DNA from: an uncultured Myxococcales bacterium
GTDB taxonomy: Bacteria > Myxococcota_A > UBA9042 > CAIXZC01
Length of the DNA: 64,000 nucleotides
Assembly: GCA_903895725.1 (NCBI GenBank)
Contig: CAITUV010000043.1
Location: 137,298-201,297, forward strand
Direction of reading: 5' to 3'
In this document: positions 48,224-57,339 of the stretch, in pieces
How the letters are laid out: each line of letters begins with the position of its first letter
Position numbering within the stretch: position 1 is the stretch's first letter
Position numbers and translations under genes: made by a program
The notes under the pieces: generated by a model
The model's input: only the letters and a program-made list of their open reading frames with translations
Databases searched by the model: none
What the model was told of the DNA's origin: nothing

Positions 48224-48919
48224 CTACTGCCCCAGCAGCTCCCTGGCCCAGTTGCTGGGATCATAGAGCGCTGCAGCGCTTCCTGGGCAGAGCTCCGATT
48301 CTCCATAGACGTGGACCTTCTCCTGCTCGCCGACCTGCTTGTGAAGGTTGCGGTAGTATTCCTCCGAGAGCGCAAAAACGTCGAGATGCTTCCCTTCCAG
48401 CGACCATCCCGTGTCTTCGACCACGAAGCAGCCGTCATGGAACGAGAATCCCCCCTCCGAGCCGGGCAAGGGCATGCCGTCATACTCGGGAATGTACACC
48501 ACGGTGCCACGGGGAATGATCTTGTCGGGGGCAGCGACCGTCCGGAACGGATGCAGCGGGGCAGTCGAGCCGTAGCCGAACGGAGCCTTCCTGCGGTCCA
48601 CTTCCATGAAGCACCAGCCGAACTTGGCGAACTTGCATTCCTCGTGCAGGTTGACGACCCGTCCATCCCGCAGCACTCCGGTCCCCTCCATGCTGACCCG
48701 GCGGGCAAACTCGGTGGTCACGAGCGCCAGTGACTTGCCTTTCGAGTCGAACAGAGGCACCTCCGGCCGACCCGGGAAATCCGCCTCGAACACGATCCAG
48801 TAGTAGGTCAGGCGGAACGACCCCATGGACCGTCCCAGACCTTGCTCCTGGGCGCGCAGACCTCCCGGGAGAACGAGGGCGAGGAGGAGCAGGAGCAGGG
48901 CTGGCGCAGCGCGGGACAT
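48224..48919 (-). CDS. Secreted 3D-domain protein (MltA C-terminal-like fold)
   Basis: 231 residues with GGAGGCCTG before the ATG and a Sec signal peptide (LPGGLRAQ, cleavage about residue 23). The core is a 3D (double-psi beta-barrel) domain: MEGTGVLRDGRVVN at 77-90, PFRTVAAPDKIIPRGTVVYI at about 124-143, and VVEDTGWSLEGKHLDVF with conserved Asp169 and Asp180. In MltA, Rpf and related proteins these aspartates form the active site for peptidoglycan lytic transglycosylase-type cleavage. Likely a periplasmic or secreted cell-wall enzyme. Faces the alpha-2-macroglobulin gene across the hexamer array. Its start is 62 bases from the end of the glycosidase gene upstream on the same strand. Confidence 0.8.
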   Translation of the reverse strand: MSRAAPALLLLLLALVLPGGLRAQEQGLGRSMGSFRLTYYWIVFEADFPGRPEVPLFDSKGKSLALVTTEFARRVSMEGTGVLRDGRVVNLHEECKFAKFGWCFMEVDRRKAPFGYGSTAPLHPFRTVAAPDKIIPRGTVVYIPEYDGMPLPGSEGGFSFHDGCFVVEDTGWSLEGKHLDVFALSEEYYRNLHKQVGEQEKVHVYGESELCPGSAAALYDPSNWARELLGQ

Positions 48920-48981
48920 CAGGCCTCCGGCACACAGGCGACCGACCCGCCACGTCGGTCCCCAAGAAAACTTTAGGGATT

Positions 48982-50493
48982 TTATTTCCAGCTCATGGGC
49001 GGCGGAGAAGCCGGCTCCGCGTGCACCGACCCGGCCAGCATGGGCCCATATCCTTTCTTATTCAGGGTCGAGTACGCGAACACCACATACCCGGGGGCCC
49101 CGATGCTCCTCACGTACTCGATCTCCGCCTCGATCTCATCGAACGAGTCGTAGTCCGCATTCAGCCCCATGTAGGCGTGACGACCCGAGGCCGCCGCCAG
49201 GTGGTCGTCGGCCAGCGTGGCAAAGTCGGTCCACCCGCCCTTCGGGGCGGTCAAAGGCCAGTAGATCATGGGGCAGATTGCGTCCAGAGAGCCCTTTCCC
49301 ATCCACCCATGGGAATCCTGATAGTAGTCGTAGTAGCCTTCCGAGGTTCCGCCCCAGCCGAAGTTGTCCTGGTAGATCCCCCAGACCGAGGCCGTGACCT
49401 TCACCGAGGGTGCCTTGACTCCCAGCGCCTTATAAGCCTCGTCGACGAACGCAGCCAGCGTGTCGCGCTGGAAATCGCCGTAGCTCAATCCTGCGTTGGC
49501 CTGCTTGGCCATCATGTAAGCGTCTTCCGACCAGGTGTCATGGGAGTAGTCGGGACCGGCATAGCGGATGTAGTCGAAGTGGATTCCGTCCACGTCGTAT
49601 CCATCGACGATGTCGAGCACGACCGACTTGACGTGCTGGCGCACACCGGGGATTCCGGGCGAAACCCACGTGTAGGAGTTGTTGAAGGCCATGGGCTTCC
49701 CCGAGGAATCGGCCTGGCGCCATTCCGGGTGAGCGAACAGGATGTGCGGCGGGGTGGTCTCCCCGGGCGGCGTGGTCCCGGTCCAGCCAGTGAAGGTGTT
49801 GGTCCAGGCGTGAAGCTCCATACCGCGCTCGTGCGCTTCGGCAACGGCCGTGGCGAGGGGGTCCCATCCGGGGTCCTTCCCGAGCGTCCCGGTCAGCTCC
49901 TTGGCCCACGGTTCGACGTTCGACTGGTAGAACGCGTCCGCATTGCCCCGAACCTGGAACATCACGGCGTTGAAGCCCCAGGAATGGACCTTGTCCATGA
50001 TCGAGACCAGATCCGACTCCGTCTTGTAGTCCCACCGGGTCACCCAGACGCCTCGGAACTCGAACGGCCCTTCCGGCGGCGTCACATTGTCCGGCTGCGG
50101 CACCTGCTCGTCCTCCTCGGCAATGTCCGGCGGTGGTGCCTCCTGATCCTCGGGAGCAGGCACGTCCTGCGGCGTCAAAGCGTCCTCCGGGCCGCTAATG
50201 TCGTCGAGCGGCTCCGTCCGGCCGTCTTCCCGGGGGCTTGCATCCTCCGCCGGCTCTCCCTGTGAGTCCGACTCCCCGACACCGTTGTCGTCCTCGCCCG
50301 AGGGCACCAGGTCAGGGGATGCGTAGCAGACGACCCCGCCGTCTCCGTCAGAGATGCAGTACAGGACGTCCCCCTGGCAGTTGTAGCTGCACTTGCAGGT
50401 GGAATCCCCTGTACAGCCGGCAAGAAGCACCATCGCGAGGAACGGCCCGACGAGGGTCGTCAGCGCTTTTCGAGGCATGTTCCATGTGATCAT
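48982..50493 (-). CDS. Lipoprotein glycoside hydrolase-like 10 (GHL10) protein
   Basis: 503 residues from the ATG at 50493, preceded by GGGGAG; two further in-frame ATGs exist 5 and 7 codons either side. Lipobox LLAGC (Cys27). A short Cys cluster (CKCSYNCQGDVLYC) and acidic linker lead to the catalytic domain at about 155. It opens EFRGVWVTRWDYKTESDL, then WGFNAVMFQVRGNADAFY, HAWTNTFTGW, DGYDVDGIHFDYIRY and DAICPMIYWPL. These match the glycosyl-hydrolase-like 10 family (PF02638 type), whose TIM barrel acts on cell-wall or exopolysaccharide glycans. Probably anchored to the outer membrane. It may be in one transcription unit with the BamD-like gene upstream (48-base gap). Confidence 0.85.
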   Translation of the reverse strand: MITWNMPRKALTTLVGPFLAMVLLAGCTGDSTCKCSYNCQGDVLYCISDGDGGVVCYASPDLVPSGEDDNGVGESDSQGEPAEDASPREDGRTEPLDDISGPEDALTPQDVPAPEDQEAPPPDIAEEDEQVPQPDNVTPPEGPFEFRGVWVTRWDYKTESDLVSIMDKVHSWGFNAVMFQVRGNADAFYQSNVEPWAKELTGTLGKDPGWDPLATAVAEAHERGMELHAWTNTFTGWTGTTPPGETTPPHILFAHPEWRQADSSGKPMAFNNSYTWVSPGIPGVRQHVKSVVLDIVDGYDVDGIHFDYIRYAGPDYSHDTWSEDAYMMAKQANAGLSYGDFQRDTLAAFVDEAYKALGVKAPSVKVTASVWGIYQDNFGWGGTSEGYYDYYQDSHGWMGKGSLDAICPMIYWPLTAPKGGWTDFATLADDHLAAASGRHAYMGLNADYDSFDEIEAEIEYVRSIGAPGYVVFAYSTLNKKGYGPMLAGSVHAEPASPPPMSWK

Positions 50494-50541
50494 GAACCAG
50501 ACTCCCCACACAGTGGCCGGGTCAACAGCGTCAACGCCGGG

Positions 50542-51414
50542 TCAGTTTCCGGCAGGTGGTTCTTCTGCCAGGTCGCTTGCCATCCGTTCGAGCTCGGTCC
50601 CCACTGAGGCACGGCTCGGGAACGACGCCTTGTGCCGCTCCCAGGCCTGGATCGTCCGCTTCACGCCGGCTGCGTTGCGCATCTCGTGGTACGTCCGCCC
50701 CAGCCAGAGGAGGTTGTCCGGGGTTGCCCCGCACGACATCCCCGCAGTCAGGTGCCCTTTGGCCATTTCGGCTTCGTCCGCCGCGAGGGCCTGCTCCAGT
50801 CGCTGCACCACTCCCTCCGGATTCCCTTCACGGCGGTAGTATGCCGCCACGTAGAGGTGATGCCGGCACTTGCGCTCGAGAGTCCGAGCCAGCATGATCC
50901 TGGAGCGTGGAGCATAGAAGGAATCGGGCCGGTTCTCGATGACCCACGTGAACGCTTCGTACGCACTTTCGACGTCGGTCATCTCCCGGCTCTCGGCGGG
51001 CGGAAGCACCCAGTGGTCCTCGGGCATGCGACGCAGGAAGCAGAGGCCCCGCATGTAGACCGCATGCGGCACGTCGGGCGAGCTGGCGTATTGCTCCTGG
51101 AACTCCCGATACACCTCCGCCGCCTCGGCATGGCGACCGTCAAGGAACAGCGAATCGGCCAGCCGCAGCGTGGCCAGCTGAGACAGCAGTGGGCTGAGCG
51201 TGGTCCCGGCGATGTCCTCAAACGCGACCGCGGCATCCGCAAAGTTGCCCTTGACCAGCTTGGAGACGGCTTCCTCGTAGCGCTGGAACGCGTCGAGGCC
51301 GGATGTGGTGGCGTCGTTCTGGCACGCACCCAGGAACAGGAGGGCTCCGACCAGGGCCGTCAACCCTGCGCCAGGACGAATGCCGCAAGACCAATCCCGA
51401 ATCCTCGTGCGCAC
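50542..51414 (-). CDS. BamD/ComL-like outer membrane assembly lipoprotein
   Basis: 290 residues starting at a GTG at 51414, chosen because GGGGAGGAG lies just upstream and the resulting signal peptide is compact, with lipobox FLGAC (Cys31). The upstream alternatives give an implausibly long N-terminus. The mature part is built of TPR-like helices with the BamD pattern: EAVSKLVKGNFADAAVAFEDI, a second helix pair ending HAVYMRGLCFLRRMPED, then SAYEAFTWVIENRPDSFYAP and RTLERKCRHHLYVAAYYRREG. BamD is an essential part of the beta-barrel assembly machine. The C-terminal 80 residues are less conserved. It could instead be a BamD paralogue, since the housekeeping copy may be elsewhere. Confidence 0.7.
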   Translation of the reverse strand: MRTRIRDWSCGIRPGAGLTALVGALLFLGACQNDATTSGLDAFQRYEEAVSKLVKGNFADAAVAFEDIAGTTLSPLLSQLATLRLADSLFLDGRHAEAAEVYREFQEQYASSPDVPHAVYMRGLCFLRRMPEDHWVLPPAESREMTDVESAYEAFTWVIENRPDSFYAPRSRIMLARTLERKCRHHLYVAAYYRREGNPEGVVQRLEQALAADEAEMAKGHLTAGMSCGATPDNLLWLGRTYHEMRNAAGVKRTIQAWERHKASFPSRASVGTELERMASDLAEEPPAGN

Positions 51415-51630
51415 GCGCTCCTCCCCGTACAATCCAGACAGCCAGCGGGACGTTACCAGTCGCATGTTCACCTGTCAATCGCGACAACCCCTGAGCCAAC
51501 CCCAGGTTCTGAGGCGTCCATCGGCCACATCCGCACCCCTCAACGCATCACGGGGCCAAACGTGGGGAACGGTCAGCGAGCCCGCCCCCCCAATGGTCCT
51601 GTTGCCGGCCCCATTCCTGGATTTGCGAGC
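51415..51630. other. Intergenic region containing repeat copy A
   Basis: 216 bases between the BamD-like gene and the P-domain secreted protein, both minus strand. Most of it is taken by the 86-bp inverted-repeat element at 51491-51576. A promoter for the BamD-like gene is expected here but is not clear. Confidence 0.5.
51491..51576. repeat. 86-bp inverted-repeat element, copy A
   Basis: Begins CTGAGCCAACCCCAGG and ends CGTGGGGAACGGTCAG, so its ends form imperfect inverted repeats of about 16 bases. The internal block CCGCACCCCTCAACGCATCA is identical in the second copy at 54936-55021, which has the same length and orientation. No transposase is inside; it looks like a MITE or a structured RNA/REP element. 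Confidence 0.75.
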
Positions 51631-53784
51631 CTATGGTTCCTTGACCCGAGTCCAAGTGGCGGTGGACGTGACCTTCTGGTAGCGGTACCAGAACGGTCCG
51701 CAGCCGCACCCTGCCGATTCTCCGGTCGCGGCATAGAAGCTGCCAGCGGGGGCTGACTTGTACCAGCCGTCCGGGTGAGCGGCGGGCGTGCACTCCTGTG
51801 CCCCCTCGCAGTTGGTCGAGCAGGTTCCCGTCGTGCAGTCGGGATCGCTGGTGACCCAGGCGGGATTGCCGGTCCCGCATCCGCAGTAGCACGTGGGCCG
51901 CACCCGCTTCTTGCAGTAGGTTCCGGTCCCGGTCCCGACGAAGTACTTCTCCACCGCCTGGGTACCGGGAGGGGCGCTGGCACCGGGGACCACGTAGGTT
52001 CGCGGGCCCGGATCCACGGCAATTCCGCCCACAGTCAAGGTGCCGGTCACTTCCAGGTCGCCGTTGACGCGGGCGAGCGCATCGGACAGCGCCGTGAAGT
52101 CCAGCGACCAGGTGTTCAGCGTCCCCTCATTCCCGACGGTCAGATCCTTGACCTGCAGCTTCCAGGTGCCCTGCGCTGGCTTGCCGACGAAGGCCGACAG
52201 TGTCCCGGCGGGGAGCAAAGAGCTCTGGTCCCACGTGGCCTTGATGTCTGCCTTTCCCGGGCCCGAATGGTCATGCAGCACGGCCTTGGAACCATCCGGA
52301 GCAAGGAGCTGGACCAGCACTTCGGAAATGTCGGGGTGGGACAGGTTCACCGACAGGGACAGGGCCTGGACGAGCCCGATGTCCGGGACCACGATGGTGG
52401 ACTCGATCACGCCGGAGAGAGGGTTGTTCACCAGCGGGGTGTCGGGGCTGTCGAGCTCCACCAGGAACGTGGTCGTCACCACGCCATTGCTCACCTCGTC
52501 GAGGCCGTCGGGGGGAAGCTGCGAGGCCTCCAGGGGAAGGCCGGCTTTGAGGAAACCGGCCGCCTCGACTGCGGCCACGGCCTTTTCGTCCGTGTACTGC
52601 CCTGCCGCGACATCGGCCAGTGTCGCATAGCCTCCTGCGGTCAGGACCGCCAGCACCGCCTCGTCATTGTAGCAGGCGCAGGCTTTGTATCCTCCCGCGG
52701 TGAGCAACTGCTGCACGTCCGAATCTCCGTAGCAGGAGCACGCGTTGTACCCCCCGGCGGCCAGCACCGCCAGGACCTTGTCGTCGGTGTACTTTGCGGC
52801 GGCGACGTCGGCCTTGGTGGCATAGGCGCCTGCGGTCAGGACGGCCAGAACCGCCTCGTCGTTGTAGCAGGCGCAGGCGTTATAGCCGCCGGCAGCCAGA
52901 AGCTGCTGGACATCGGCGTCTCCGTAACAGGGAGCCGCACAGTAGCCGGCAAGCTCCGTCTGGGAGGCATACGCGGTGAGATCGGGCGCTCCGCTCAGGT
53001 CCTCGTACTTGCCCGAAAACCCCGGCCCCGGCGTGTATCCGTTGGCCGGGAGCCAGGCCGCCAGATCGTCCGCATCCAGCGTGTCCGGCTTGTACCCGTT
53101 GTCCAACAGCCAGGCCGCAAGCTTGGTCTCGTCGAACGAGCCGGGCTCGTACCCCAAGGAGGACAGCAGATCCTCGAGCTGGTCCGGTGCGATGCAGAGC
53201 CCGTCCAGCATGGACGGCAGGTCGTCGGGGGCAATGCAGAGCTGCGGGAGCTGCGTCAGCGTGACGTAGTCACCCGCCACTTTTCCATCCAGCGAGAGAG
53301 CGTTCTGTGCTTCTCCGCAGGTCGTCGCATGCCCCGAGAACAGCGAGTAGGGGTGGCTCACGACCCGTTGCCGCGGCTTGAGCTCCACCGGGCCGTCCAG
53401 CCCGGCAACCTCCACGCCGAGCCACGCCTCACCGTCCTGGAACGGCTCGACGGGTAGCGGATTGCCCGCAACGGCCCCGAGGAGCGCTGAGAATACGCCC
53501 ACTTCGGGAGTCACCTGAACCAACTGCTGGAAGAAAGCCTCCGTCCCTTCCGGGGTATCGTACAGCCGGAAGGTGAGCTTCCACTCCCCTTCGACTGGAA
53601 TCCCGTCGACGTCGGTCAGGAAGCCCTGGTAGTTCAACAGGGCGGGCGGAGAGTCCGCTCCGGCCGCTCCAGGCACGAGGAGCAGCGCCGTTGCCAGCAG
53701 ACAGGACACAAGGAGCGCTGGAGCGCCCCGTCCGGTAGCCGGGAGCCCGGCGGGCCCCCCGGAAACGCATCGATACCTGCTCAC
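51631..53784 (-). CDS. Secreted surface protein with conserved N-module, Cys-paired repeats and proprotein-convertase P-domain
   Basis: 717 residues from a GTG at 53784, preceded by GGAGG; this gives a signal peptide ending PGAAGADS. Residues about 40-290 are homologous to the protein at 6538-10404 (LLNYQGFLTDVDGIPVEGEW, then AWLGVEVAG, ALSLDG and YVTLTQLPQLCIAPDDLP). A middle section (about 290-420) has two near-identical units of about 56 residues with CACY/CSCY pairs and VLAVLTAGGYAT. Residues about 450-570 are a P-domain (PDISEVLVQLLAPDG, DQSSLLPAGTLSAF, GTWKLQVKDL...GTLNTWSLDF). The Cys-rich tail (CYCGCGTGNP) ends in WYRYQKVTSTATWTRV. The neighbour upstream is the paired lipoprotein at 53840-54868. 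Confidence 0.8.
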   Translation of the reverse strand: MSRYRCVSGGPAGLPATGRGAPALLVSCLLATALLLVPGAAGADSPPALLNYQGFLTDVDGIPVEGEWKLTFRLYDTPEGTEAFFQQLVQVTPEVGVFSALLGAVAGNPLPVEPFQDGEAWLGVEVAGLDGPVELKPRQRVVSHPYSLFSGHATTCGEAQNALSLDGKVAGDYVTLTQLPQLCIAPDDLPSMLDGLCIAPDQLEDLLSSLGYEPGSFDETKLAAWLLDNGYKPDTLDADDLAAWLPANGYTPGPGFSGKYEDLSGAPDLTAYASQTELAGYCAAPCYGDADVQQLLAAGGYNACACYNDEAVLAVLTAGAYATKADVAAAKYTDDKVLAVLAAGGYNACSCYGDSDVQQLLTAGGYKACACYNDEAVLAVLTAGGYATLADVAAGQYTDEKAVAAVEAAGFLKAGLPLEASQLPPDGLDEVSNGVVTTTFLVELDSPDTPLVNNPLSGVIESTIVVPDIGLVQALSLSVNLSHPDISEVLVQLLAPDGSKAVLHDHSGPGKADIKATWDQSSLLPAGTLSAFVGKPAQGTWKLQVKDLTVGNEGTLNTWSLDFTALSDALARVNGDLEVTGTLTVGGIAVDPGPRTYVVPGASAPPGTQAVEKYFVGTGTGTYCKKRVRPTCYCGCGTGNPAWVTSDPDCTTGTCSTNCEGAQECTPAAHPDGWYKSAPAGSFYAATGESAGCGCGPFWYRYQKVTSTATWTRVKEP

Positions 53785-53839
53785 GAAACACCTCCTTCCG
53801 CTTCTTCCCGAACCGCCCACCCTGCGGCAGGCGACCCCG

Positions 53840-54868
53840 CTACTTGGCAGCGCCAGTCACCGACAGCGTTCCCGGGGCCAGCGATATCCCTTCTCCCGCC
53901 GACGTCCCCGACCAGGCCGACGGTCCGGCTATCGAGCGCAGGCGCAACCCGGCGCCCTGGGCCGGCTCGCCATCCGGCGCAGACACCACGGTCGTCCCCA
54001 CCAGGCGGAAGCCCTTGTACGCGTCCTCGTCGGTCAGCCCGTCGCAGTCCTCGTCGATTCCGTCGAGCTTCAGGTCCGCAACCACGGGCGTTCCCGTGCA
54101 CTTTCCCTCGATGCACCAGTACTCGGAGCAGGGGTCCTCACCCGTGCACTCCCCATCGGTCGGCAAGTGCGTGCAGCCCAGCGCCGGGTCGCACCCCTCC
54201 TGCGTGCACGGGTTCCCGTCGTCGCACGAGGCCAGCTTCCCCTTCACGCAACAGCTCGAGGGGGCCGGCAGGCAGAAATCCCCGTCACCGCCGTCGGGCA
54301 GCGCCGCCTTGCCGCACTCGGTCCCGTCCGGGCACAGTCCGCCCGGCTCGCACACGAGCGCACAATACCCGTACCCGTTGGCCCCCTTGATGCACAAAGT
54401 TCCGGCGTAGAGGCAGTCGGCAGTCTCCTTGCACACGGCGCAGGTCAGATCCTGGGCGGGGAGGCAGACCGATACCGGGTCGGGGCCATCGATGAAGATG
54501 CTCTTGCACACGAGCCCGGCAGGGCATTCCTCGATGCACGTCTCGGCGCAGTAGAACGTGCCGGCGGCCGGGGGAAACTCGACGCAGAATCCCCCCTGGC
54601 AGTCGTCGTGCGTCTGGCAGGGCTGTGGCTGCCAAGCGTCATTTCCCAAATCGGTTCCGTCGATTGCGCCCCCGTCCTCGACACGCAGATCCTGGAGGTC
54701 CTGCTCATGCGCCTCGAAGAGGACGGGGACATCGGCCTCGGCGACTTCCTGTGCCGAATCGATGCCCGCATCCCCGGAGGAACCGGCCTTGGAGCCCGTG
54801 CTGCACGACGCGGCCAGAACGATGCAGATGGCCAACCCCACGAACGATTTCACGATACCCGGCTCCAT
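53840..54868 (-). CDS. Cysteine-rich lipoprotein with MopE-type motif (partner of the P-domain protein)
   Basis: 342 residues. Lipobox AASC (Cys22 from the ATG at 54868; a GTG five codons later is an alternative start). An acidic linker leads to the Cys-rich module (CQTHDDCQGGFCVE, CAETCIEECPAGLVCKS, CAVCKETADC). The C-terminal part carries GIDEDCDGLTDEDAYKGFRL, nearly the same as the lipoprotein at 10414-11472. A Gly-rich stretch follows. It sits just upstream of the P-domain protein (55-base gap), mirroring the arrangement at 6538-11472, so the two loci look like a duplicated cassette. Inferred to be the membrane partner of the secreted protein. Confidence 0.8.
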   Translation of the reverse strand: MEPGIVKSFVGLAICIVLAASCSTGSKAGSSGDAGIDSAQEVAEADVPVLFEAHEQDLQDLRVEDGGAIDGTDLGNDAWQPQPCQTHDDCQGGFCVEFPPAAGTFYCAETCIEECPAGLVCKSIFIDGPDPVSVCLPAQDLTCAVCKETADCLYAGTLCIKGANGYGYCALVCEPGGLCPDGTECGKAALPDGGDGDFCLPAPSSCCVKGKLASCDDGNPCTQEGCDPALGCTHLPTDGECTGEDPCSEYWCIEGKCTGTPVVADLKLDGIDEDCDGLTDEDAYKGFRLVGTTVVSAPDGEPAQGAGLRLRSIAGPSAWSGTSAGEGISLAPGTLSVTGAAK

Positions 54869-54935
54869 TCCACGTCCCCCGTGCCGACCGCAGCAGTAGA
54901 CCAGACGGGGGTCTTCCCGTCAAGTGCGGCCCCTC

Positions 54936-55021
54936 CTGAGCCAACCCCAGGGTTTGGGGCGTCTACCGGCCACATCCGCACCCCTCAACGCATCACGGGG
55001 CCAAGCCTGGGGATCGGTCAG
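54936..55021. repeat. 86-bp inverted-repeat element, copy B
   Basis: Starts CTGAGCCAACCCCAGGG and ends CCTGGGGATCGGTCAG; the ends are inverted repeats of each other with a few mismatches. It has the same length and orientation as copy A at 51491-51576 and shares the internal block CCGCACCCCTCAACGCATCA. It lies in the 245-base gap between the lipoprotein at 53840-54868 and the DedA gene at 55114. Confidence 0.75.
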
Positions 55022-55113
55022 CGACAACCCGCTTGCCATGTAGCCCGTCTGCTCATATCATCGCACCGGCATCGGGCTTGTGGCGCGCAGCTTGGGGCGC
55101 CGGGGTGGAGGGT

Positions 55114-55827
55114 ATGTTCCACTGCGCATCGATATTCTCACCGGAATCGCTGGCCAGCCTCTGGCAGGCGTTGAACTCCATCGACCCCCAGTGGGCTCTG
55201 GGCGTGGTCTTCCTCCTCCTGTTCCTCGCCGGGTGCGGGCTGCCGTTGCCCGAAGACATCCCGCTCACGTTCACGGGGATCCTGTTGGGGTTGCCCTCCA
55301 CGCACGCTGCATTCGGCGGGCTCCCCGGGGCCGTCGCTGTCGTCGTGGTCATCTGCTACACGTCAATCCTCACGGGCGACCTCGTGGCGTGGAAGCTCGG
55401 CCGCAAGTACGGCCGGACCCTGACCCGATACGTTCCGTTCCGCTGGTTCCTCCCGGAGCACCGTATCCACCGGGTCGAGCACTGGTTCGACAAGTTCGGC
55501 AACTGGACCGTGTTCTTCGGTCGAATGGTGGCGGGTATCCGGTTCGTTACCTTCGTCATCGCCGGCATGGCCCGAATGCGCATGTCCCGGTTCATCCTCT
55601 TCGACAGCCTGGGAGCGCTCGTCACCGTTCCCGTCTGGCTCATCCTGGGGTACGTCCTGGGGACCCATTTCGACCAGATTGTCCAGTGGATGTCCCGGGT
55701 CAGCACCACGACCTGGATCGTCGTGGGCTCTCTCGCAGCACTGCTTCTTCTCTGGAAACTGGCGCACCGGGACCACAAGAAAGATGAGGGGCCCGCCGCA
55801 AAGATCGGTGAAGAAACTGGGCCCTGA
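55114..55827 (+). CDS. DedA-family membrane protein (second copy)
   Basis: 237 residues from the ATG at 55114, which follows GGAGGG with unusually short spacing; an in-frame GTG three codons upstream is possible. Contains a DedA-type core: LFLAGCGLPLPEDIPLTFTG and the later RMVAGIRFVTFVIAGMARM motif, with several hydrophobic segments and a basic tail. DedA proteins are thought to flip undecaprenyl phosphate or phospholipids. Compared with the DedA at 15896-16588 it has PLPEDIPL in place of PLLPGDSL and differs in the loops, so the two belong to different subgroups. It is convergent with the SGNH hydrolase gene (51-base gap). Confidence 0.9.
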   Translation: MFHCASIFSPESLASLWQALNSIDPQWALGVVFLLLFLAGCGLPLPEDIPLTFTGILLGLPSTHAAFGGLPGAVAVVVVICYTSILTGDLVAWKLGRKYGRTLTRYVPFRWFLPEHRIHRVEHWFDKFGNWTVFFGRMVAGIRFVTFVIAGMARMRMSRFILFDSLGALVTVPVWLILGYVLGTHFDQIVQWMSRVSTTTWIVVGSLAALLLLWKLAHRDHKKDEGPAAKIGEETGP

Positions 55828-55878
55828 GCCTCCTCCCCTCCGGTGTCCTGTCGCCAGTGGTCCCCCCTGGGACCCCAC

Positions 55879-57339
55879 TCAGAGCTTCAACTTCAGCCAC
55901 TCGGCCATCCAGCGATGCCCGGCCGTGCTGAAGTGGTTGTCCTCCACGCCGTCCAGGAACCACCTCTCGATTCCCTCCCGCTCCACCGCGGCACGGAAAT
56001 CCTCCCACGGAACGAGCAGCCGAATGCCAAGCCTCGACGCAATCCGCTCGATACCCAGTCGAATGGCGTCGTCCCCCTCCCGATATCGCTCGTCGGTCAG
56101 CCAGGGACGGTGAGGCATCAGCACGAGCACCAGCGGAATCCCTCGTGACACCAGCTCGGCGGACGCGGTCGACAGGATGGCGTCCAGGTGCGCCCAGGCA
56201 GCGGCCTCGTCAAAGGGGTTGAGCAGGGCCTCGGCCACCTGGTAGTAAAGCTTCTGGAGATTCCTCGCAGCCACGGAGAAGCCACACGCCACCCGCAGAG
56301 CATAGGGGGGAGGACTGGCGAAGAACGGTGGTCCGAGGTAGTCCCCCCAGACCACGCCGGAGTGCCGGAGAACCGCCTGCGATGCCGGGTTGCCGTTGTA
56401 CTCGAGCAGAGGACCCAGGTCCGAGCAGGTCCGCACGTCGTCCAGATCCCCCAGGTCGTTCCCTATGAAGAGGTGCATGACCACCAGGTCCACCGGCAGT
56501 CGCTCCAGCCAGCTCCGCATGAGCGCGTAGTAGTAGTCCGGCCCCATGCCCGGAACTCCGGCGTTGATATGGGCCGTCCCTGGCTCCATGCGGCTCAGAA
56601 TCTCGGGGAAGGTCAGTCCCCCCGGCTCCGTCATGTAGACCAGCGAATCCCCCACGTGGAGCACTCGGCGAGATGCCCCCTCCGCCCCCCGCAATCGTCC
56701 CCGCATCCGGTCCGGGAACTCCTCCGGGTGGAGCATCTTGCAAGCCTCTTCCTCCATCGCATATTCGCCCCAGGGAGCCAGCACGAGGCGGCATTCCCAC
56801 GGCTCCTCGAACGTCGGGGCCGGCGGGAGCAGGAGACGGGCTCCCGCCTCGAGTAGGAGCAGCGCCACCAGAGTCGAGACTGCCAGGATGATCCGGCTAC
56901 GCAGGTCAATTCGCACTGGCCACTGGTGGGCCCCTACAAAGACCCCGAATCCGGAAAGCAGCCCGGTCAGCAGCCGGTCCCAGATGCCGACACGAACCAT
57001 CGAGAGGGGGGGAAGCAGGAGCAGGACCAACGGTGCGAGCAGCAGGACCAGCCCGGCCACAAACCCCCGGCACCGGTCGGTCGTGCCGGAATCCGCACCA
57101 CGCCGCCACCGAACCAGCCGGCGCACAGCCAGGGCGGTCAGCAGCCCGGCCACCACCGGCAGAAGAAGCGCGGCCAGCGCCGCGACGTAGGCCGTCACGT
57201 CCCCGAGGGGAGGGGGCCCGACGGGAGAAGGGCCCTCCGGCCCGCTACCCCCTGCGAGCGCAGGCGGCGCCAAGACGCACGCCACACCGGCCACGACCAG
57301 TGCCCGCCACCGGGGAGAAGGCTTCGACCCGCGACGCAT
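55879..57339 (-). CDS. Membrane protein with C-terminal SGNH/GDSL hydrolase domain
   Basis: 486 residues from the ATG at 57339 (GAGGGAG upstream; an ATG eight codons earlier is possible). The N-terminal third has four or five hydrophobic segments (about 45-70, 92-112, 122-140, 150-170), so it is anchored in the inner membrane. The C-terminal domain shows SGNH blocks: HVGDSLVYM with Ser232, MHLFIGNDLGD (Gly/Asn blocks) and a late DNHFSTAGHRWMAEWL with His469. Such enzymes are esterases or acyl/acetyl hydrolases, often acting on cell-surface polysaccharide. The polytopic membrane protein gene lies next upstream, 89 bases away on the same strand, so they may form a surface-glycan unit (inference). 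Confidence 0.75.
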   Translation of the reverse strand: MRRGSKPSPRWRALVVAGVACVLAPPALAGGSGPEGPSPVGPPPLGDVTAYVAALAALLLPVVAGLLTALAVRRLVRWRRGADSGTTDRCRGFVAGLVLLLAPLVLLLLPPLSMVRVGIWDRLLTGLLSGFGVFVGAHQWPVRIDLRSRIILAVSTLVALLLLEAGARLLLPPAPTFEEPWECRLVLAPWGEYAMEEEACKMLHPEEFPDRMRGRLRGAEGASRRVLHVGDSLVYMTEPGGLTFPEILSRMEPGTAHINAGVPGMGPDYYYALMRSWLERLPVDLVVMHLFIGNDLGDLDDVRTCSDLGPLLEYNGNPASQAVLRHSGVVWGDYLGPPFFASPPPYALRVACGFSVAARNLQKLYYQVAEALLNPFDEAAAWAHLDAILSTASAELVSRGIPLVLVLMPHRPWLTDERYREGDDAIRLGIERIASRLGIRLLVPWEDFRAAVEREGIERWFLDGVEDNHFSTAGHRWMAEWLKLKL

